From the NCBI RefSeq assembly GCF_030867145.1, contig NC_134433.1, positions 12,971,216-13,035,215 of the forward strand: a DNA stretch of 64,000 nucleotides, read 5' to 3'. The DNA is from Opisthocomus hoazin (Eukaryota > Chordata > Aves > Opisthocomiformes > Opisthocomidae). The notes below the pieces were generated by a model that was not told where the DNA came from, did not search any database, and saw nothing but the letters and a program-made list of their open reading frames with translations. Made by a program: the position numbers and the translations under genes. Positions 12,039-27,000 of this stretch are shown piece after piece. How positions within the stretch are numbered: the first letter of the stretch is position 1; the number at the start of each line of letters is the position of its first letter.

Positions 12039-15000
12039 GTAATGTGAAACTTTCTACAGCATAGGCAATTTCCACAATACTTTTAAGCTAGTGTTCTATG
12101 CTTTTTCCTTCCCTCAGAAAGCTTTATTTGAAAGCTTTAAAGTTAGGATTCTGCTTCTGGAGTCTCTGTGAGATAGTCTAGGACAGGGAGGGAGTATAAT
12201 TAACTAATTTTGAAATATTTGCTTTATAATGTTTATCCGTTTCTCTAGCTAGATCTTATGAAGCCTCTTTTGGGTTGTAGCGCCACCAGCCTTCACTGAA
12301 GTAAAAGCTGCAAAGTGGTTAAAAACTGCAAACTGTTGGAACTACTAAGTTTCACTGTAATAGATCTTGGGGTTCATGAATTGTAGAAGAATCTCTGAGT
12401 GAGCCCACCTGAATTTCAGGTCTAAAGTGAAAGCAACTTTGCATTTTGTACTTTAAGGCTTTTTGTGAGTATTTGTACAGCTCCTGTGTCTTGACAAGTA
12501 AGACATGGTCATTTTAAACTTCTTTCAAACACTGCAAACAACTGCTAGAAGTTCAGGACAAATAGAATTGCTCCACTGGAAAATATAGAAAAGGATGATG
12601 GTGTAGTTTGGATCTACCTTTTCTACCTGGAGATCTTTCTTTGCTTCCCAGTGTTCCATGAACAGTGGAGGAATTTTGCTTTACTGCCTTCTCCAACATT
12701 TTCTACATTTTAAAGAAACCATTTTGCCCTGCTACTGGGTTTCATTGATGAAGAGACCCCATCTGGGATTTAAACTGACGTTTAGGCTTAGATTTGAAGT
12801 ACATTGTCAGGCATGCGTTAGAGAGCTAGATTAGCAGGTCTGTAGGTTGGGATTGAAGCATATTAAATCAGGGAGATTTCCTAGCACTGCTGTAGTTTGG
12901 GTTTTTTTTTTTTCTGACAGAACAGGTGTAAGGGCCTGAGCATGGAAAAGGTTGTGTTCTGTTCTTTCCTGTTGAACCTTGCTCCAGGTATGTCACTGTC
13001 ACACACTGATTAGCAGCAAAATCACAAAACTCATAAAGACTTTCAGCAATTCACACAACAAGAAACAACATCTCCTGTAGCATGAAAGCCCCATGAGCAC
13101 AAAACCAGCATCATGCATCCAACTTTGTGTTGATTCTGAGGCTAATTTTCCATTAAATTCATTGCTGTGCACAGAGACAAATGCAGTTTTCCTGGACTCC
13201 TTTTGTGTCTTTTGGCCCCGTGAGTAGAGAAGTTTTAATATAATCTGAGAGCTCCTAACACAAGAGGATTTGTACTGCATGTTTGTGGCTCTCATGGGCA
13301 CTAGGACAAGTGCACTAGAATCCCAGGAGAAATTCTGAAAACATTAGAACTCCCCTAGATGGTTAGAAGGGGTTGGATATTTGCCTCAGAGAAAATGAAA
13401 CTCAAGCTGTTTGTGCTGGAGGAGGTGGGAGTCTGCCACTAACATAGCATAAACTGAAAAATAAAGTGCGGGGTTTTCAAAGCAAGAAGCCTGCAGAGTC
13501 ACTAGTACTCTCTCCCTGCTGCGCTGCGGGTGTCGGGTGTAGCTGTAGTGACAAGGAACACTGCAGCAGGGCCCACTGCGTTCCCCTCAGCACTTCGCTG
13601 AGAAGCAGTGAGGACAAATTACTGCAGCAGTACCAAAGGCAACTGAAGCAGGTTCTCGGGGATGGTGGTTATGAACTGCTCTGTAAACTTACATTATTTT
13701 AAGTGACCCAAGTAATCACACAGGTCTCAGAGGTTTGCTGTACCACTCATTTAGGAGCAGACCTCGTTTGCCAACAATGGCAAGGCAAGCACCTAATTAC
13801 CTTTGTCGAACATTCTGCGTTTTCAAACTTCAGAGCTTGCTATCTGTTAGCCACTCCTGGAGCATCTCTGCTGTCCTAAGATGATGGCCTTGCCTTGAAA
13901 GGTAGACTGAGTCTATTTTTCAGTAATGTTGAAATTGGTAGAATTGGCTTAACATGTTAAAAGAGCCTTGTCAAAACTGAAGCTATCAGGGTTTCAAACA
14001 CAACAAGCTAACTCAATGAAGTTATCATGGTGGGAAGACATGTATTGTTTTAGCTACCCCAGTGGGAAAACTTTCCCCAGCTGTCCCCGTAGTCATAGCA
14101 TAGACAATGGTATCTTTTATTTACAGAACATGTGTGTCATCTGACAGTGGAGAAGCAGGCTGCAATTCCAACATGTCTGAAAGGAAAGATTGGGAGGCAA
14201 AGAGTCACATGGTTTTGTTCCATTGCATAGTTACTCATTTCCTCAATTGCCCTGGAAGTCCATGAGTAACTCAATCTTTCTGAGCGCTACAGGGACATAT
14301 TTCATCCAAGCTCTACATTAAATACTGCAGACACAGAAATTAATGGCTGGTGTACTCAAAGCCAAAACTAATTTGTAGTCTTTGGAAATTATTTGCTGCC
14401 TGCTGGATTTATAAGCAAAAGCCAGTGTTGCTGGGAGAGGCAGCCAAGGCTAGTCTGTCTCGATCCAGATTAGAAAGTATTTGGTGTGTAATAACAGAAG
14501 TTACATAGTATTGTGTGAGACCCAGACAGGCTCTAGATTATGAAATCCTACTCTGCAGGATCTCAGGTTTGGGGATAGCAGAGCTTGGATTAGGAGGTGG
14601 CCTTCAGACTGTGTTTGGGGCAGATGCAGTGCCAAGACCAGAATTCAGCAATGCCACATTCTTAGAGCTCCTTTCTGCTACGGATAAATGGAAACATCAT
14701 TCATACAACTGTTTGTGGAAGAGTCTCATTACCCTGGGTCAGCTCCAAATCAGCCTAGAAAGCCAGATCCTTCTACAAATGGCATTCAAGTTGGAGCTTA
14801 TATCTGAGAGGGTGAGTTCAGCTCTCAAGTTTTGGATCTTGGTCTCTGAACTCCTAAAATTAGGGAGCATTTGAATGTGTGATGTTTGTAGAGGATTTTA
14901 AGTGCTTTTACAGAACACCAGATATGGAGTGCAGCATGTGGAGTTTGCTAGAGGAGGCAGTGGAGCTGGGACAGACTTTGGCATCCCTTTTCCTCCCTTC

Positions 15001-18000
15001 CTCCCTTACATTGCAGTCTCCTCAGGTGTGCTTTGGGGTGCACGAGTGGGAGGCCCCCAGGACCTTTCATTTTAAGAGCTGGTGCATAACGTATACACTT
15101 GCAGCTCAAACCCAGTGGACACTGGGATGTTGATCGTGATTAGTTTTTCCATTTTCATGCAGTTGTCCTTTTCTTTTAATCTTTAGCTTCCATGATTTAG
15201 TAGCAACAAGAGACATCTCCAAACACACAAGACACTCAAAGGGAGTTTGAATGTCACTGGCCTCTGTAAGTGTAAGTCAGGCCTATGAAATGATGCTCAG
15301 AGGAAGGCCATTAGAAATAGAGTTGCTTGCCCTGGCATTTTATGGGATGGCCCTTCTTAAAATGGAAAGAGACCTTTCTATCCCCACCAGTCTACTTGAG
15401 CAGATGTGTGCTCTATTTGAAGTGCTGGATGACACCAGAAAGAGTGAGGGAGACCCACAGCTTTGAGTGCTTTTTTTCCTCCGATGCACGTGGTGTGTAA
15501 AGGGAGCATGGACTCCAGACCTCTCAGGAGTTTTCTCTTCTGCTAGCAATTGAGTAATTTCCTCTGTGCTGTCCCCCATCCGGAAGGGATTTCTGGACCT
15601 GTTTGTCTTGGCTGTTGCTCTGGCTTCCACTAGTGAAAGCTCCATTTCCTGAATACCAAGGTCACCGAGAAGAAAACCCAGCAACACCAGTGGCAGCGGC
15701 TCCCATTTCAGAACAGGTGTGGGGAGGGAACTCCCTCTTGCCCTAAAGATTTCAATGAGCAATAATTTCCACATCAAGTATATTTCCTATCCCAGCCTTT
15801 TGCTCCCAGAACTGGCTAAGCCTGTTTTTAACCCAGACAGTTTCAAGATGTTCAGGTTTTCTCATCCTGCCCTGATTTTTTGCTAGATTTCATCATCAGC
15901 CTTGTTCAGATTGTGTGTTAAAAGCGAACACACCAGTTAACTGCACCATGTGGAAGAAGCAAATGCTCCCGTGTGAAAATATCTTCAGCGTGTGAGAAAA
16001 GAAATTCAGATTTGTTATCAATGAAATGAATCCCTGAAGCCAAAGGAATATATTTACATGTGATTGCTGCCTGCTTTAGGTCACGAGCACCACAGTGATG
16101 CTGTGGAATCAGTGCCCTGTTTAGACAACAGACCTAGAAGCTATGTGCTGGATGGGTGGGACATCGCTGCTGTGTCAGAGCCAGCTTTTGTGCTGGGATG
16201 GATCTTGAAAGGTGAAGGGCAAATATTTCAAAGGTGGTCTCTTTGCAGTTAAAGTGAATGCCACCGTGGGCAGGTCAGTGTGCAGATACCTTCGGAACTG
16301 TACTTACAAATTTGTGTGTTTGAAGAGATAGGCAATTCAGGTGCAAATGTCCTAAAAGTAAATTAGACAACATCAATTGAAAATTAATTCCATGCAATCT
16401 CTTTAGCTGGTTCAGATGTTACGTAAGCCCAGCAGCACTAAGAACAGCAGCTCCTATTTCAAAACAGCTGTGGAGAAGAAAAAGCTCCAAAGGTGTTTCT
16501 GAACAGATAATTTCAATGTCAAGAATATTTCCTAACTCAGCCTTGTGCTCCGACAGTTGGCCTGAGCCAGCTTTTTCAAAACAACAATTAGCTTATGTAG
16601 TCTACTCACTGTAGTCCCTTATCTTGGTCTTCTGGTTTGTTCTCTTGCACCCTCTGTAGAAGGAAAAATGTGTGTTTTGGCTTGCCTGGGGTTTTTAGCT
16701 TGGTTTCCTAAGGAAACAAGAATAATGCAATTGTATTTGTATGTGTGTGCACATCCATGTTTCAAAAGACTTTAGAGCCCATTGCCTAATTTCAACCACA
16801 TTTGACAGCAGGGTATTAGTCTTAAAAATGTTGTGTTTGTACAGGTTACATGAAAATAAATGACCAGGCAGAAGAGACAAACCCTCTCTTTGTCCCCATT
16901 TAGTAAAAAGGTTTAGTGCAACTCTAGCCCGTAGCAGACTCACACTGTTATTCACCTGCATAGGAATTTATTCTGCCTGCAGTGAGTGGGTACGTTGTCA
17001 TTGTAGAAAAGTGCCACTCTAGGTAGGAGTGACTTCAGAGCATGTTTTTTCTTATCTGTAAAATACAGGGTGCTATGCTCATTCCCTGAGCTGTACAGAA
17101 TTTAACAACGTCTTTCCTAGATGAGCTGCTCCAAAAGCTGATACCCTTAGCAAGGGCTTAACACCATGCCAGACCATGCAGTCCCTGCGGAAAGCTTTTT
17201 AGGTAATGCTGATGTACAGCAAAAGCAGCCAAACCCAAAGACATAATTTTTCTCCTTATAAAATAGGGGTTCACCAGAAAATTCTTCTTTATACCTGAAC
17301 GAAACCAAATTGGGTCCCGCCACTTCCTGCCAGCAATGAATAACCCCGCTGCTTGGTGACAGCACTGTCACAGCCGCTGAGCAAAGTGGAAAGTCTAACT
17401 GTGGACTTGTATGGGGTGGATGGGTTTATAAGCAGGCTTGTCTAGAGTTTGTGGGGTTTGAAGTATTTCTTATCACTGTCTTTGTGTTTCCTCTCGCTCT
17501 TTACACAATATCCCCTGTGTCTGAGAGGGCCTCTCCTGTTGGAGGGTGGAGTAGCAAGTTGCAGGACGGGCAGGGTGGCTTTTGATCTTCCCGTGATCTT
17601 TAACCCAGTACTTCAGGCCCTGCATATAAGATAGATTTTGAGAAGGGAGCTGTGGTGAGTAAGCAAGGCAGTAGCATTTCCTTACCTGAAGAGAGATTGT
17701 TGCTGGCAAGGAAGCAGACATTGATTGAAATGTGGGGAGGTTACGATTTCTTCTTGGTCATAGGGAAGGGAGCTGTGGAGAGCTCTGCTGCCTGGCGTCT
17801 CCCAGAGAGAAAACCTAACCTTAGGCTGTCCAAGGACTGTCACTTGCACCGTCTGGAAAGCCTACCAGCACACACACCCTCTCTGCTCTACACTTAGTGC
17901 TGCCAATTTGCCTTCTAGGTTGGAAGTGGGAGCCTTAAAGTACCCACTTCACTGTCCTGTGTGAGCCCTTAGGGTGGATGCTTCACCCCTGACACATTAT

Positions 18001-21000
18001 TGGTAGGTCTGAGGGCAGGGAGCCAAGGGTATCCTGTGCTTTGGACAGTGATGTGTTAGGGCTGTGTTCACACATTACTTCTGCATTATGAAGTACCCAT
18101 TTCTCCCTGCAGAGAATCAATAAACAATATGATCTTCTTATTCAGCAAAAAGCCTGACTTGGTTGTACAAAAAGTACAGTCAGCTGATTCTTTAAAGTGG
18201 CTTATTCTCATATCAGATTATTTTATCACTATGTTATCCTGTGATGAAGCCTCGTTACAATCAGGACAGTAGTACATGATCGTGTTGCTCTTGTTAAAGC
18301 AGTATCTCCTGATTCACAGTACAACAAACTATAGTTTCACCCTGGAATCTGCAGGCATTCTAGTATGTTCTCAGATCCAGGAGAGAGTGATTCATAGAGC
18401 TGGACCTCTTGGGCTAGGAACAAGTTTGCAACAGATCACTCTGAAAGTAACCTTTTGGCCCGGTAATAAGTAACAAGTGCATCCTGCCAGTGGGAACAGG
18501 GTATTTGTCATCTCTCTGTTGTTCAAGCTGTTAAAGACTGTGTAGCCATCTAGTTCCAGTGTCTTGTTTGTTTAGTTATATTTGTGTAGCATGAGTTCAC
18601 ACACGAGGCATCATTGTACAACACAAAACCAACTCTTTAGATACAATGGACTGGGAAGGTGCTGTGTGAGATGTCAAAGTTGGTAACTGCACAGTCTCCT
18701 CCTCCTTCAGAATGATGATTGTTCTGTGGTTTTATTGCAGGTGGTAACCTTTGATGCGGGAGGAGTGAGTGGTCATGCTAACCACATTGCTCTTCACACC
18801 GCTTTAAGGTACAGTGTTCTGCATGCCTCATGGAATGCCTCACTGTAGTGTTACGGGGGGATGTGGTGCTTGCGTGTAAGCAGAAAACTAATAGCTAGAG
18901 CCAAAAGCAGTGCTGACCTCACTGATATAACTGCGTGCTGGGCTGTGGGACACGATACTGTTTGGAGAAACTGTCACAGCTCTGTGAATGACCTACTGCA
19001 TCCTTCCGTCTGCTGGTGCTTTGCCAGTCTCCCTTTCACTGGGCCCTCTTTGCTCTTCCTGTCCTTGATCCCACTAACATGTGCTGCAGATCACTTTGCA
19101 CTCTGGTTTGAGGAGAGTGTGTGAACAGGTGATGCCTGAGCTGGTGGTAGTTGGATTTTGCAGAGTTCTGTACCATTGTTCTAGAGGATGTTGCCATCCT
19201 GTCCAGGTACCTGAATTTACCTCTCTGACTCAAGGCCATAGCTCTTTCACTGAAGCTGTCCCTATTTACCAGTCTTCCTAAGACAATTCGTTCCTTCAAC
19301 ACTGTATTCTTTACATTTTGAGAACCTCTCTCCCTGTCTGTGCTGTGATGTGGGAATGTTGCTAGACAAAAATCCCATGTATTAAAACTACCGAAATTTT
19401 GCTGGCAAGGCAGTTACTGTATTTTATTTTAACCTCTGCTCATTCAGACCTCATTGTGTCCTAGAAAGATCTCCTCTAGAGCTGCCCCTGCTTTTCCCAG
19501 ACAGGAGGAGAACTCTTTGCAAGTATATCTTGTATTTTTAGCACCCATTTGTTTTCTGAATCATCTGTGCAATTCGAATAACTCTCTGGCTCTTCTTGCT
19601 AACAACATCACAGTGATTTGCCTTTCTCACTTGCCTAGTGAAAGCTGCAGTGCCACAGGACCAGTACTGTGACCTGCTGAGCTCCTCTGGGAAGATGCTG
19701 ACAGTCTTTGATGCTATCTGATGGCTGGAATTCAGTGTTAGAGGGGATCATGACTTTTCCCAGAAACTTCTGAAACAGCCTAGCAGAAAGAAAGGGGGTG
19801 GAGTTAAAGCAAGCAGTGTGTTTGTTCGGGCTAAGTGGGGAGATGCTTTTCGGCGCAGTGTTATTTGAGGAGTGAGTGAGGAACAGAGGTTGATGACCGA
19901 TGCTCTCTCCATTGGCACAGAGGCACTAGAGAGCTTCCAGCTGCCTGGACCTCTGTTTGCTCAGGCAATTGCTGTATGGCCTGCAAATAGGAATGGACGG
20001 CAGATCATTGGGTGTCTCCCTACATCCTGAAGAGATACAGAGAAAACAAGCTAGCAGCTGAATTATGTGTGAGAAAGTTAAGGAAAACTCTTAATTTTGA
20101 TCCCAGCTCTACTGTTGTCTCACTTTGTGGCTGTGCAGAAATCACTTTCCCACCTTTGTACTTTAGGTTTCCTGTGCCTGCAGTGGGGATGTTAACCCTC
20201 TTCTCATCTCAGACTATGCTACTCGGAAGTATTCATTATCTGCAAGCCCCTTGAACTCAGACCTTTGCATTAGTCCCTAGCCTACAGCAGAACATTGTCC
20301 TGGGCTGATGAGATACACGCCGATACGGACACCAAAGTATAAGCAGCTCCCATTAACTAAGGGCTGTTTGCGTCTTGTCTCTCTTCCCGTCCTGAATCAG
20401 CAGAAATAAGCAGGATGGCCCAGTCATCTGCATGTGGCAGGAGTGATGCTGTGGCCACTGAAAGGTTAAGTTTATTTTTAGTGGCTTGCTTGCCCTCATT
20501 ATTTTTCGGTTTGTGTCATGGAGGAAGTAGAGCGTGACTGTATCACTCCTGATTTTCTGTGCCCTGATGAGTTCTCACATATTGGCTATTACAGGGAGCC
20601 CTGGGAGCATATGCTGAGGATTCTCACGTACCTCCCTGTCAGCAGAGCTTTGCAAAGCAGCGGTTGCTGCCCCTGGGGCCCCAGTGCTACATGGCAAGAA
20701 AAAGGCAAATGAACTCGCCCCTCCACATCTCAGTGCAATGTATTTATTAACCATCTTTAAACAAGGACTGCAGGCTTCTGCCTCCACTGTGGCTGTAAGT
20801 GGAAAGAATGAAGCAGGAGGCTGGTGCAGTGATCCTCAGCTCTTTTGGATGCTCCCAGTCTGTGGGAGATAGACTTCTGGGAGATAGACTTCTGCCCACT
20901 GCCTAAGAGATTACTTTCTGCAAGAGTAGGGTTAGAACAGGCTGTGTGACCCATTCCACAACTCCTTGCTTCAGGAGGTGCAAATTATTGAACAGCTTCA

Positions 21001-24000
21001 AGGAACAAAACAGTTCAGGAAATGGTCATAGCTGAGCAGATGTTCAGTATTATCTGGTAAGGGCATAAATATTCTTTCTAGTGTCTGGAACAGAGGTTAT
21101 GTTCAAAGGAGCAGGAACTATTCAGAAGAAATGTGCCCTTCCCCTCGCAGCAACCTTCCTCCTGACAGCTTGCAGGGAGTCCAGCTGCTGCTATGTGTCT
21201 AGGCTTCAGATCTGGGAGGGACTGTGAAATGCCAAGGTTTGAGGGTGGATTTGTTCTTCTGTGAGGGAAAAGTAAGAAAAAAACAGGATGGGAGAGGAAC
21301 ACAAATTGCTATTTGATTTCAGTCTCCCCTGGGAGTATTTCAGTTCTGGCTTCCAGACAGAAAAAAAACACAGCCCAAACCTAAGAAAATCCCACTATAG
21401 CAAAGAAGGGAGAATTGGAAGCAGTCCTCTGTAGCTCTGCTTCTTTCCCTGTCACCTTGATTTGGCAACATCATTCTGTCTTATCCCCTAAAACAGGAGC
21501 TTTCCCTGTGGCCAAGAGAGGCTGGATCCTGTACGTGTGTCCACAAGGAGGAACAGCTCTGGAGTGACATCAAGGTCACTTTACTCCCTTCTCAGCAGCT
21601 GGCCAGTCACTAGGCACTACAGTAATGAGCATGGTAAACACTACGTGACAGGAATATTTGAGAATCTCTCCTTCCTGCACTTTGAAATGATAGTGTTTGC
21701 ACTGAGATCACATGTAATATTGAGGTGGTTTAGTTTTGCATGAGTCATAGTGCATTTTGATTTTCAACAAGCCCTCTTGTGCAACAGCCTAGCAAATGGG
21801 GGGCTGTTGGTTTTGTTGTTTGCTTGCTTGCTTAGGATGGAGAGGAATGGTCTTTGTGAGGGGGAGGAAGGACTGTACCACTTGTTTTCTTTAGTGAGCT
21901 ATCAAATCCATTTCATCCCAGCTAGAACAGAAAAGAATAGTCCTTCTCTGCTTAGGGCAGAGCAAACTGAGTGGAAAATAGGAGCTGCTATATTTAACCA
22001 GTGTGCATTATGTTGTTATAGCAACTGCATCCATAAAACTTATATCAATGATACCATATAAAAAGCTACATCAAAGCATCAGTAGCTCAGCCTTTTCTCA
22101 TCAATTCCATTTGGAAAAACACCTCTCAATCCTGCAGGATGTTTCTCAACATTCGCCAACTCGGTGGTCGGTTGTAAATGAGACTGTGCAGAGGTGATAC
22201 GTGGGAGCTTAGTGCTGTATCACTGTTGAGTTGATTATGATGCAGCTTGACTATTGAATGCCCCATTTATGAATGCCATGGGACATAGCATTGTGCAGAA
22301 GGGTTGCACTGAGGCTTGCTGAAAGAGGACGATTGATTAAATGCCAGTTTCAAATAAGTATATCAAAACAATGAACAGGGCATTGTCCAGCCGAATCCCA
22401 GACTCGGTGGGCACAGTTCTCAAAAGCCACCAACTGCATTACATCCCTACAAAGCACAGTTCTGCTTGTATTGAATTTCCAAGGCCAGGTCTCTAAAGAC
22501 GTGTTGAGCAGGAAGGAAGCTGTTTCTTGGGTGATTAGCTTGATGATAGTGAATGGCATCCCATCTACCATTTTTATTTGATGTCTTCTTAGAGTGTGGG
22601 GCTAGAATGGGACTCTGATCTCTCACTCCTTTTAAGCAGCTGTAGCCCGCACATTTCAAATGAGTGGCATCTCATTTATGTTTTTAAAGCAGGGTTCTGT
22701 TTTGTATTTCCCTTGCCTTTTCCCAGAAAATTCTTTTTTCAAAACTGGTTATTATTTGCTCTGTCTTGGAAAAGGATTTCCTGGGTCACTGATGTGTGTG
22801 TTGGGGATTGTTGAGCCCCTGCGGGAGTTCTAGGTTCCATGCAAAATAAAGAAGAGTGTTGAAGAAATAACAGGTTCCAGTGTCAGTCTGTCCTTTCACA
22901 GTCCAGCTCACTTCTGGTGTTTTGTTTTATTGACCTTAAATGTCCCAGGGGGAACGTATGAGTGGTGGCTGTGATTGCACCCAGACTGCCCCTATAAGGT
23001 CAAGGCAGAAATGTCCTCCCTGTTTACCCTCTGAGATTCTGTCCTTTCCCTTCAGAGGACTCTGCCCCATGCCTGGCACACATCCCATAGCTGGCTACGT
23101 TGTCCTAGATTTTATCTCATTCCTTTGTCCTGCTCCCTCCTTCCTTAAATTGACTAAGTTTATTCTTCCCGGTGCCCTTCCATGATACTCTTGAGAGCTG
23201 TTAGGATGAAGTTGAGCACAGGGCACCAGCATTGCAAGGATTCTCCCCACCAAGAAGTTTTTTTCCCAAAGAAACAGCCTCAAGGAATGTCCTTCCCAGC
23301 GTCACTAGGCTGCTAGCACCTTTTTTTTTTCTGACTGGCAGAACCATCTTTTTGCCACTGCAATACGTGTGAGTACAGAGTGCCCGAATAGTGTATTATG
23401 AACTGCATGTTGCTACATGGTGTAGTTCAGAGTGCATGGAAACGGAGCCAGAAAGTCTGGATAGGGAGGGAGGAGGAGTTCCAGATAGCAAACATTCAAC
23501 ATCTGGCAAGTATATCCTTCTAATGTTTCTGTAATTCCTAGGAGACTGGCTGTTCTTCCTCCTTCACATCTGTTTAATCAGATTCATTGGGCAGATTAGA
23601 GGTTAGGATCCTAAATGGAGCCCCAATGCATCTTTAAGACATCCATTCTTTGCCATGCTCTTCAAAATTGTATTTCCCCAATGCTCTACAGCAGCCAGCG
23701 CAGTCAGTTCAGTGAAGGGTTTTGCCTTTGGCATGGGAGACTGTTTGGAGAGTGAAGTCATTGATTTCCGTGAACAATTTCTTGTCAAAGAGAACATCAC
23801 CAAAACTGTAATCCACCCACTAGAGTGTCAGTCCTGCTTCTACCCCCGAGGAGTTCTATGTTCCCCAAGACCAAGGTTTCAGCCCCATCTTGTCTTGTTC
23901 CTTCTTGCCATCATGGGGAGGTATCAGTGGTCAGTGCCTCTTAGGGGCTAGCCCACTCGCTTTGCTGACAGCTTTGCGTGAGGGTAACTGGATAAAGACA

Positions 24001-27000
24001 GGGAATCTGGGAGGTAGCTCAGTCCTGCAGTTCGCGGGAGGAGGGTTGTTGGACCATTTCAGGCTTTTTGCTGAGCAGATATATCCGATAGCCACAGACA
24101 GCAATAGATTTCAAAGCAGCTGGTCCTTGAGGGAGAGGACGGTGCTGGGTCCTTGCAGTGCAGAAATGGTGGGTGCCTTCAGACATCTCACAGCCTTTTG
24201 AAGTTCTTCATTGCAGAGGGTCCCACTTTCCTTCAAATGTGGATCTGAACGTACCACAGGCATAATAAAGAGGGTGCCAGGAGAGGTGCCCTGGAATCAG
24301 CTGGCCTCTGGCACTTGGTGGGTGGGTGGGAACAAGCCACCTTAAATCACTTGATGTTTAAAAGGAATTTATGAAAAGTCTCTCTGGAAAAAAAACACAC
24401 GGCAAAAGGTCCTGAAAAAGAGTCTGTTTGTGTTTGACTTTTTGAGATTTTGTGCCAAACTCTTTCATTTCACCCAAACCACAGCAAGTCCAATCTATAA
24501 AACAACATTCCCAAAATGGCAACAACAGAGATCTGCAACCTCTCCCCTACTTGGAAGTGTCCCACGGAGACAGCTACAGCAGGGTGGAGATGGGAGTGAG
24601 AAGATTGATTTGGGAGAGGATTGGCTAGTTTTATGAACGTGTACAGGAGGTAGAGTTTTGTGTTTCTTTCTCACTCTCTGTCTGCAGCCACAGTTCGTTG
24701 CCATCTCTTGCCTGAGAAATACAAATGAGCAAGGCTGCAATTCCTCTGCAGCATTTCAGCGGGGTGGAGCCCATTCCCATGGCTCTGCACTGAGCCTCGC
24801 TGAGTACTGAAGCATTTGGCTCAGGACAAAAAGGATAAGGAGAGAAACAGTTTCTTCACGCCCGTTCTACCAGATCAGTGTCAGGTCTGCCTGGCAGCAG
24901 CCTTGAGGACCTTTCAGTAACCAAAACGCAGTTTGTGTCTCCTTAAACCTTTATACAAGCACAAACTCCCTAAATTTGCTGCTGAATCGAATTTTCCTTC
25001 CCTGCTGAAGATGCTCACTGCTCCTGCTGACACATTGCCATATGAACTGGATTTCTCCTCTCTTCTGTTTCTAGTGGCCAGGGATGGTTATTATTAGTTC
25101 ACTCTTGGAGCAGCTCTTCACATCGTTTCCTTTGCTTTGAAGGTCCCTCTGTGGCAGAGCAGCACACCCAGAACAGACACTAGGACTTTGGATAGTTAGC
25201 CAGATTTCACAACCACTCACTGCTTTATCTCTCCAAGCTTGTTTTAGAAAGTTCCCACCCTGCTCGCTTTACCAAGTGCTGAATCACTTCTCTGGGTGGC
25301 CAGATTCTAGTTGTGGGGGGAGAAACCACTGGCAGAAGAGCAGAGCATACAGTATTGGAGATACTTAAACCTTCCTCCTCCCCCCACACCATCCCTGAAA
25401 AATTGCTGATAATGTTTACAAGGCAACATTTAACGCTCTTTGTCAGAATGGTAGGACTTCAGTAGTGGGGTAGAAGGTGGCCAAGTCAGTATTACAAGGC
25501 CACTGTTGAGTAGAAAATGGTATTGCTTGCAGATCTTTGGCTCTGGAGAAGAGCAGACCACTGGCAGGAGAATCTATTTAAGGCATGTGTCTTCTGACTG
25601 CTGTTTTGAGTTCTGCCGTGACCTGCATTTCTGGCTTGACTTTTGCTTTGAATTGCTTTGGGTATTCATTACTCTGTGCTTCCTATTTTGTCTACGCCTG
25701 TGTAGCTAATCCTTTTCCTTGAACTTAACCAATAGTCAGAGATAATCCTAGTTTGAAAGTGACTGGAGAAACATAACAGTTTACATATAATGCATGTTTT
25801 ATCCTGGTTGATTTACACGTGAACTTTCACATTGTCCTTCATTAAATACACCACTACAAGATGATAAAAATCTCTTTAAATATTACACAGGGTTAAATAA
25901 CTTTTATTTTTTTATTTCCATTCTCCTTTTGCAAATGTTCCATTGTTTGGATTTTTTTTTTTCTTATGGAAGAGCAAGCCTGGGTGTGGGACAGCTCTGA
26001 GTGCCATCTGCTGGAGACCTGCTTCCTGCCATGGGCCAAAGCTGGAGGCGATGAGAATGGTGATGTGAGCACAAGTGCTCTGAAGCCGTGAACCACAGGC
26101 TAGAGAAGGAAAAACAAGAGAATTAAAAAGGAATTGAAGCTAATACCCTCTGATGCCTTCACCTTCTCAGGGTCATTTGCTTACGCTTCTTGATGGAAGT
26201 ACCATCACTGTTCACATCTCCTGCGCTGCTCACCCATTCTGTTTCCAAGGGATGCATTTTTGCTATAGAGACTAACCAGCACTGGTTAGAAAGAAGGAAG
26301 CTGGTCCCCAAGCAGGAGCTGCCGCTGAGGCAATGTCCACGGTCAGCAGACACAAGGCTTTAAAGAGCCAGTGCTCTCAGAGGTGAATAAGCCTTTGGCA
26401 ACCTCTTGCAGTTTCCCTTAGTGCAACATGAGAATTTTGAGAGCGAGTCGGGTTTATGGAGCTTATCTGTGCTGTGTCCCAGCAGCCAGGATGAGGAAGG
26501 CAATGGCAGAATTGTGCGGGGAATGAGGCTTACCACTGCCTGACACGTGCATCCAGTGTCAGCTCCTGAACCTCCGTGTAAGATTAGCCATTGTAAACGT
26601 GTGTGTGTATTAAGAGAAAAGGATTGAGGAAAAGGAATTTATACCTGTAAAATCAGGATTTAAGTGACTTCATTGAGTGTTTATCCCCACGTATCTCTTC
26701 CTTCACAGGTACCTGCATTCAGAGCGGAAGTTACCTGAAGGTATGTCACATTACACATCCATGACCCTGCAGGCATTAGGCAATAGTTTACATGAATGTT
26801 CTGTCCAGGGTTTCATCTGCATAACTCACCTCTATTTGCAATGCAAATGAAACCCCACAGCTGAACTTTTCCTTGCCCTTTTATCTCCCTGCAGCTGTTT
26901 ACCAGCTTGGGCTCCTCTACAGTCACGTTTCTGTCCTTTGGGGTTGTCCTGTCTCGGTGGTGTGATTCAGTGTCTGGCTTGTGCCTCTTCCTGTCTTGCT

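Larger units (their letters stand above)
12039..18740 (+). other. PIGL: PIGL intron
   Basis: A 6.7-kb intron. Its one notable structure is a pair of diverged direct repeats at about 15677-15830 and 16428-16580. The ORFs here have no recognisable domain. Confidence 0.8.
18809..26708 (+). other. PIGL: PIGL intron
   Basis: A 7.9-kb intron with a MIR-like relic near 20085-20265 and a 15-bp tandem duplication at 20864-20893. I see no gene in it. Confidence 0.8.

Noticed and set aside
15340-15777. 145-codon minus-strand ORF in a PIGL intron
   Set aside because: No recognisable domain; it partly overlaps one copy of the diverged repeat.
23603-23951. Overlapping ORFs on both strands near 23.7 kb, considered as a retropseudogene
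   Set aside because: I could not match either translation to a family, and no poly(A) tail or target-site duplication is evident.
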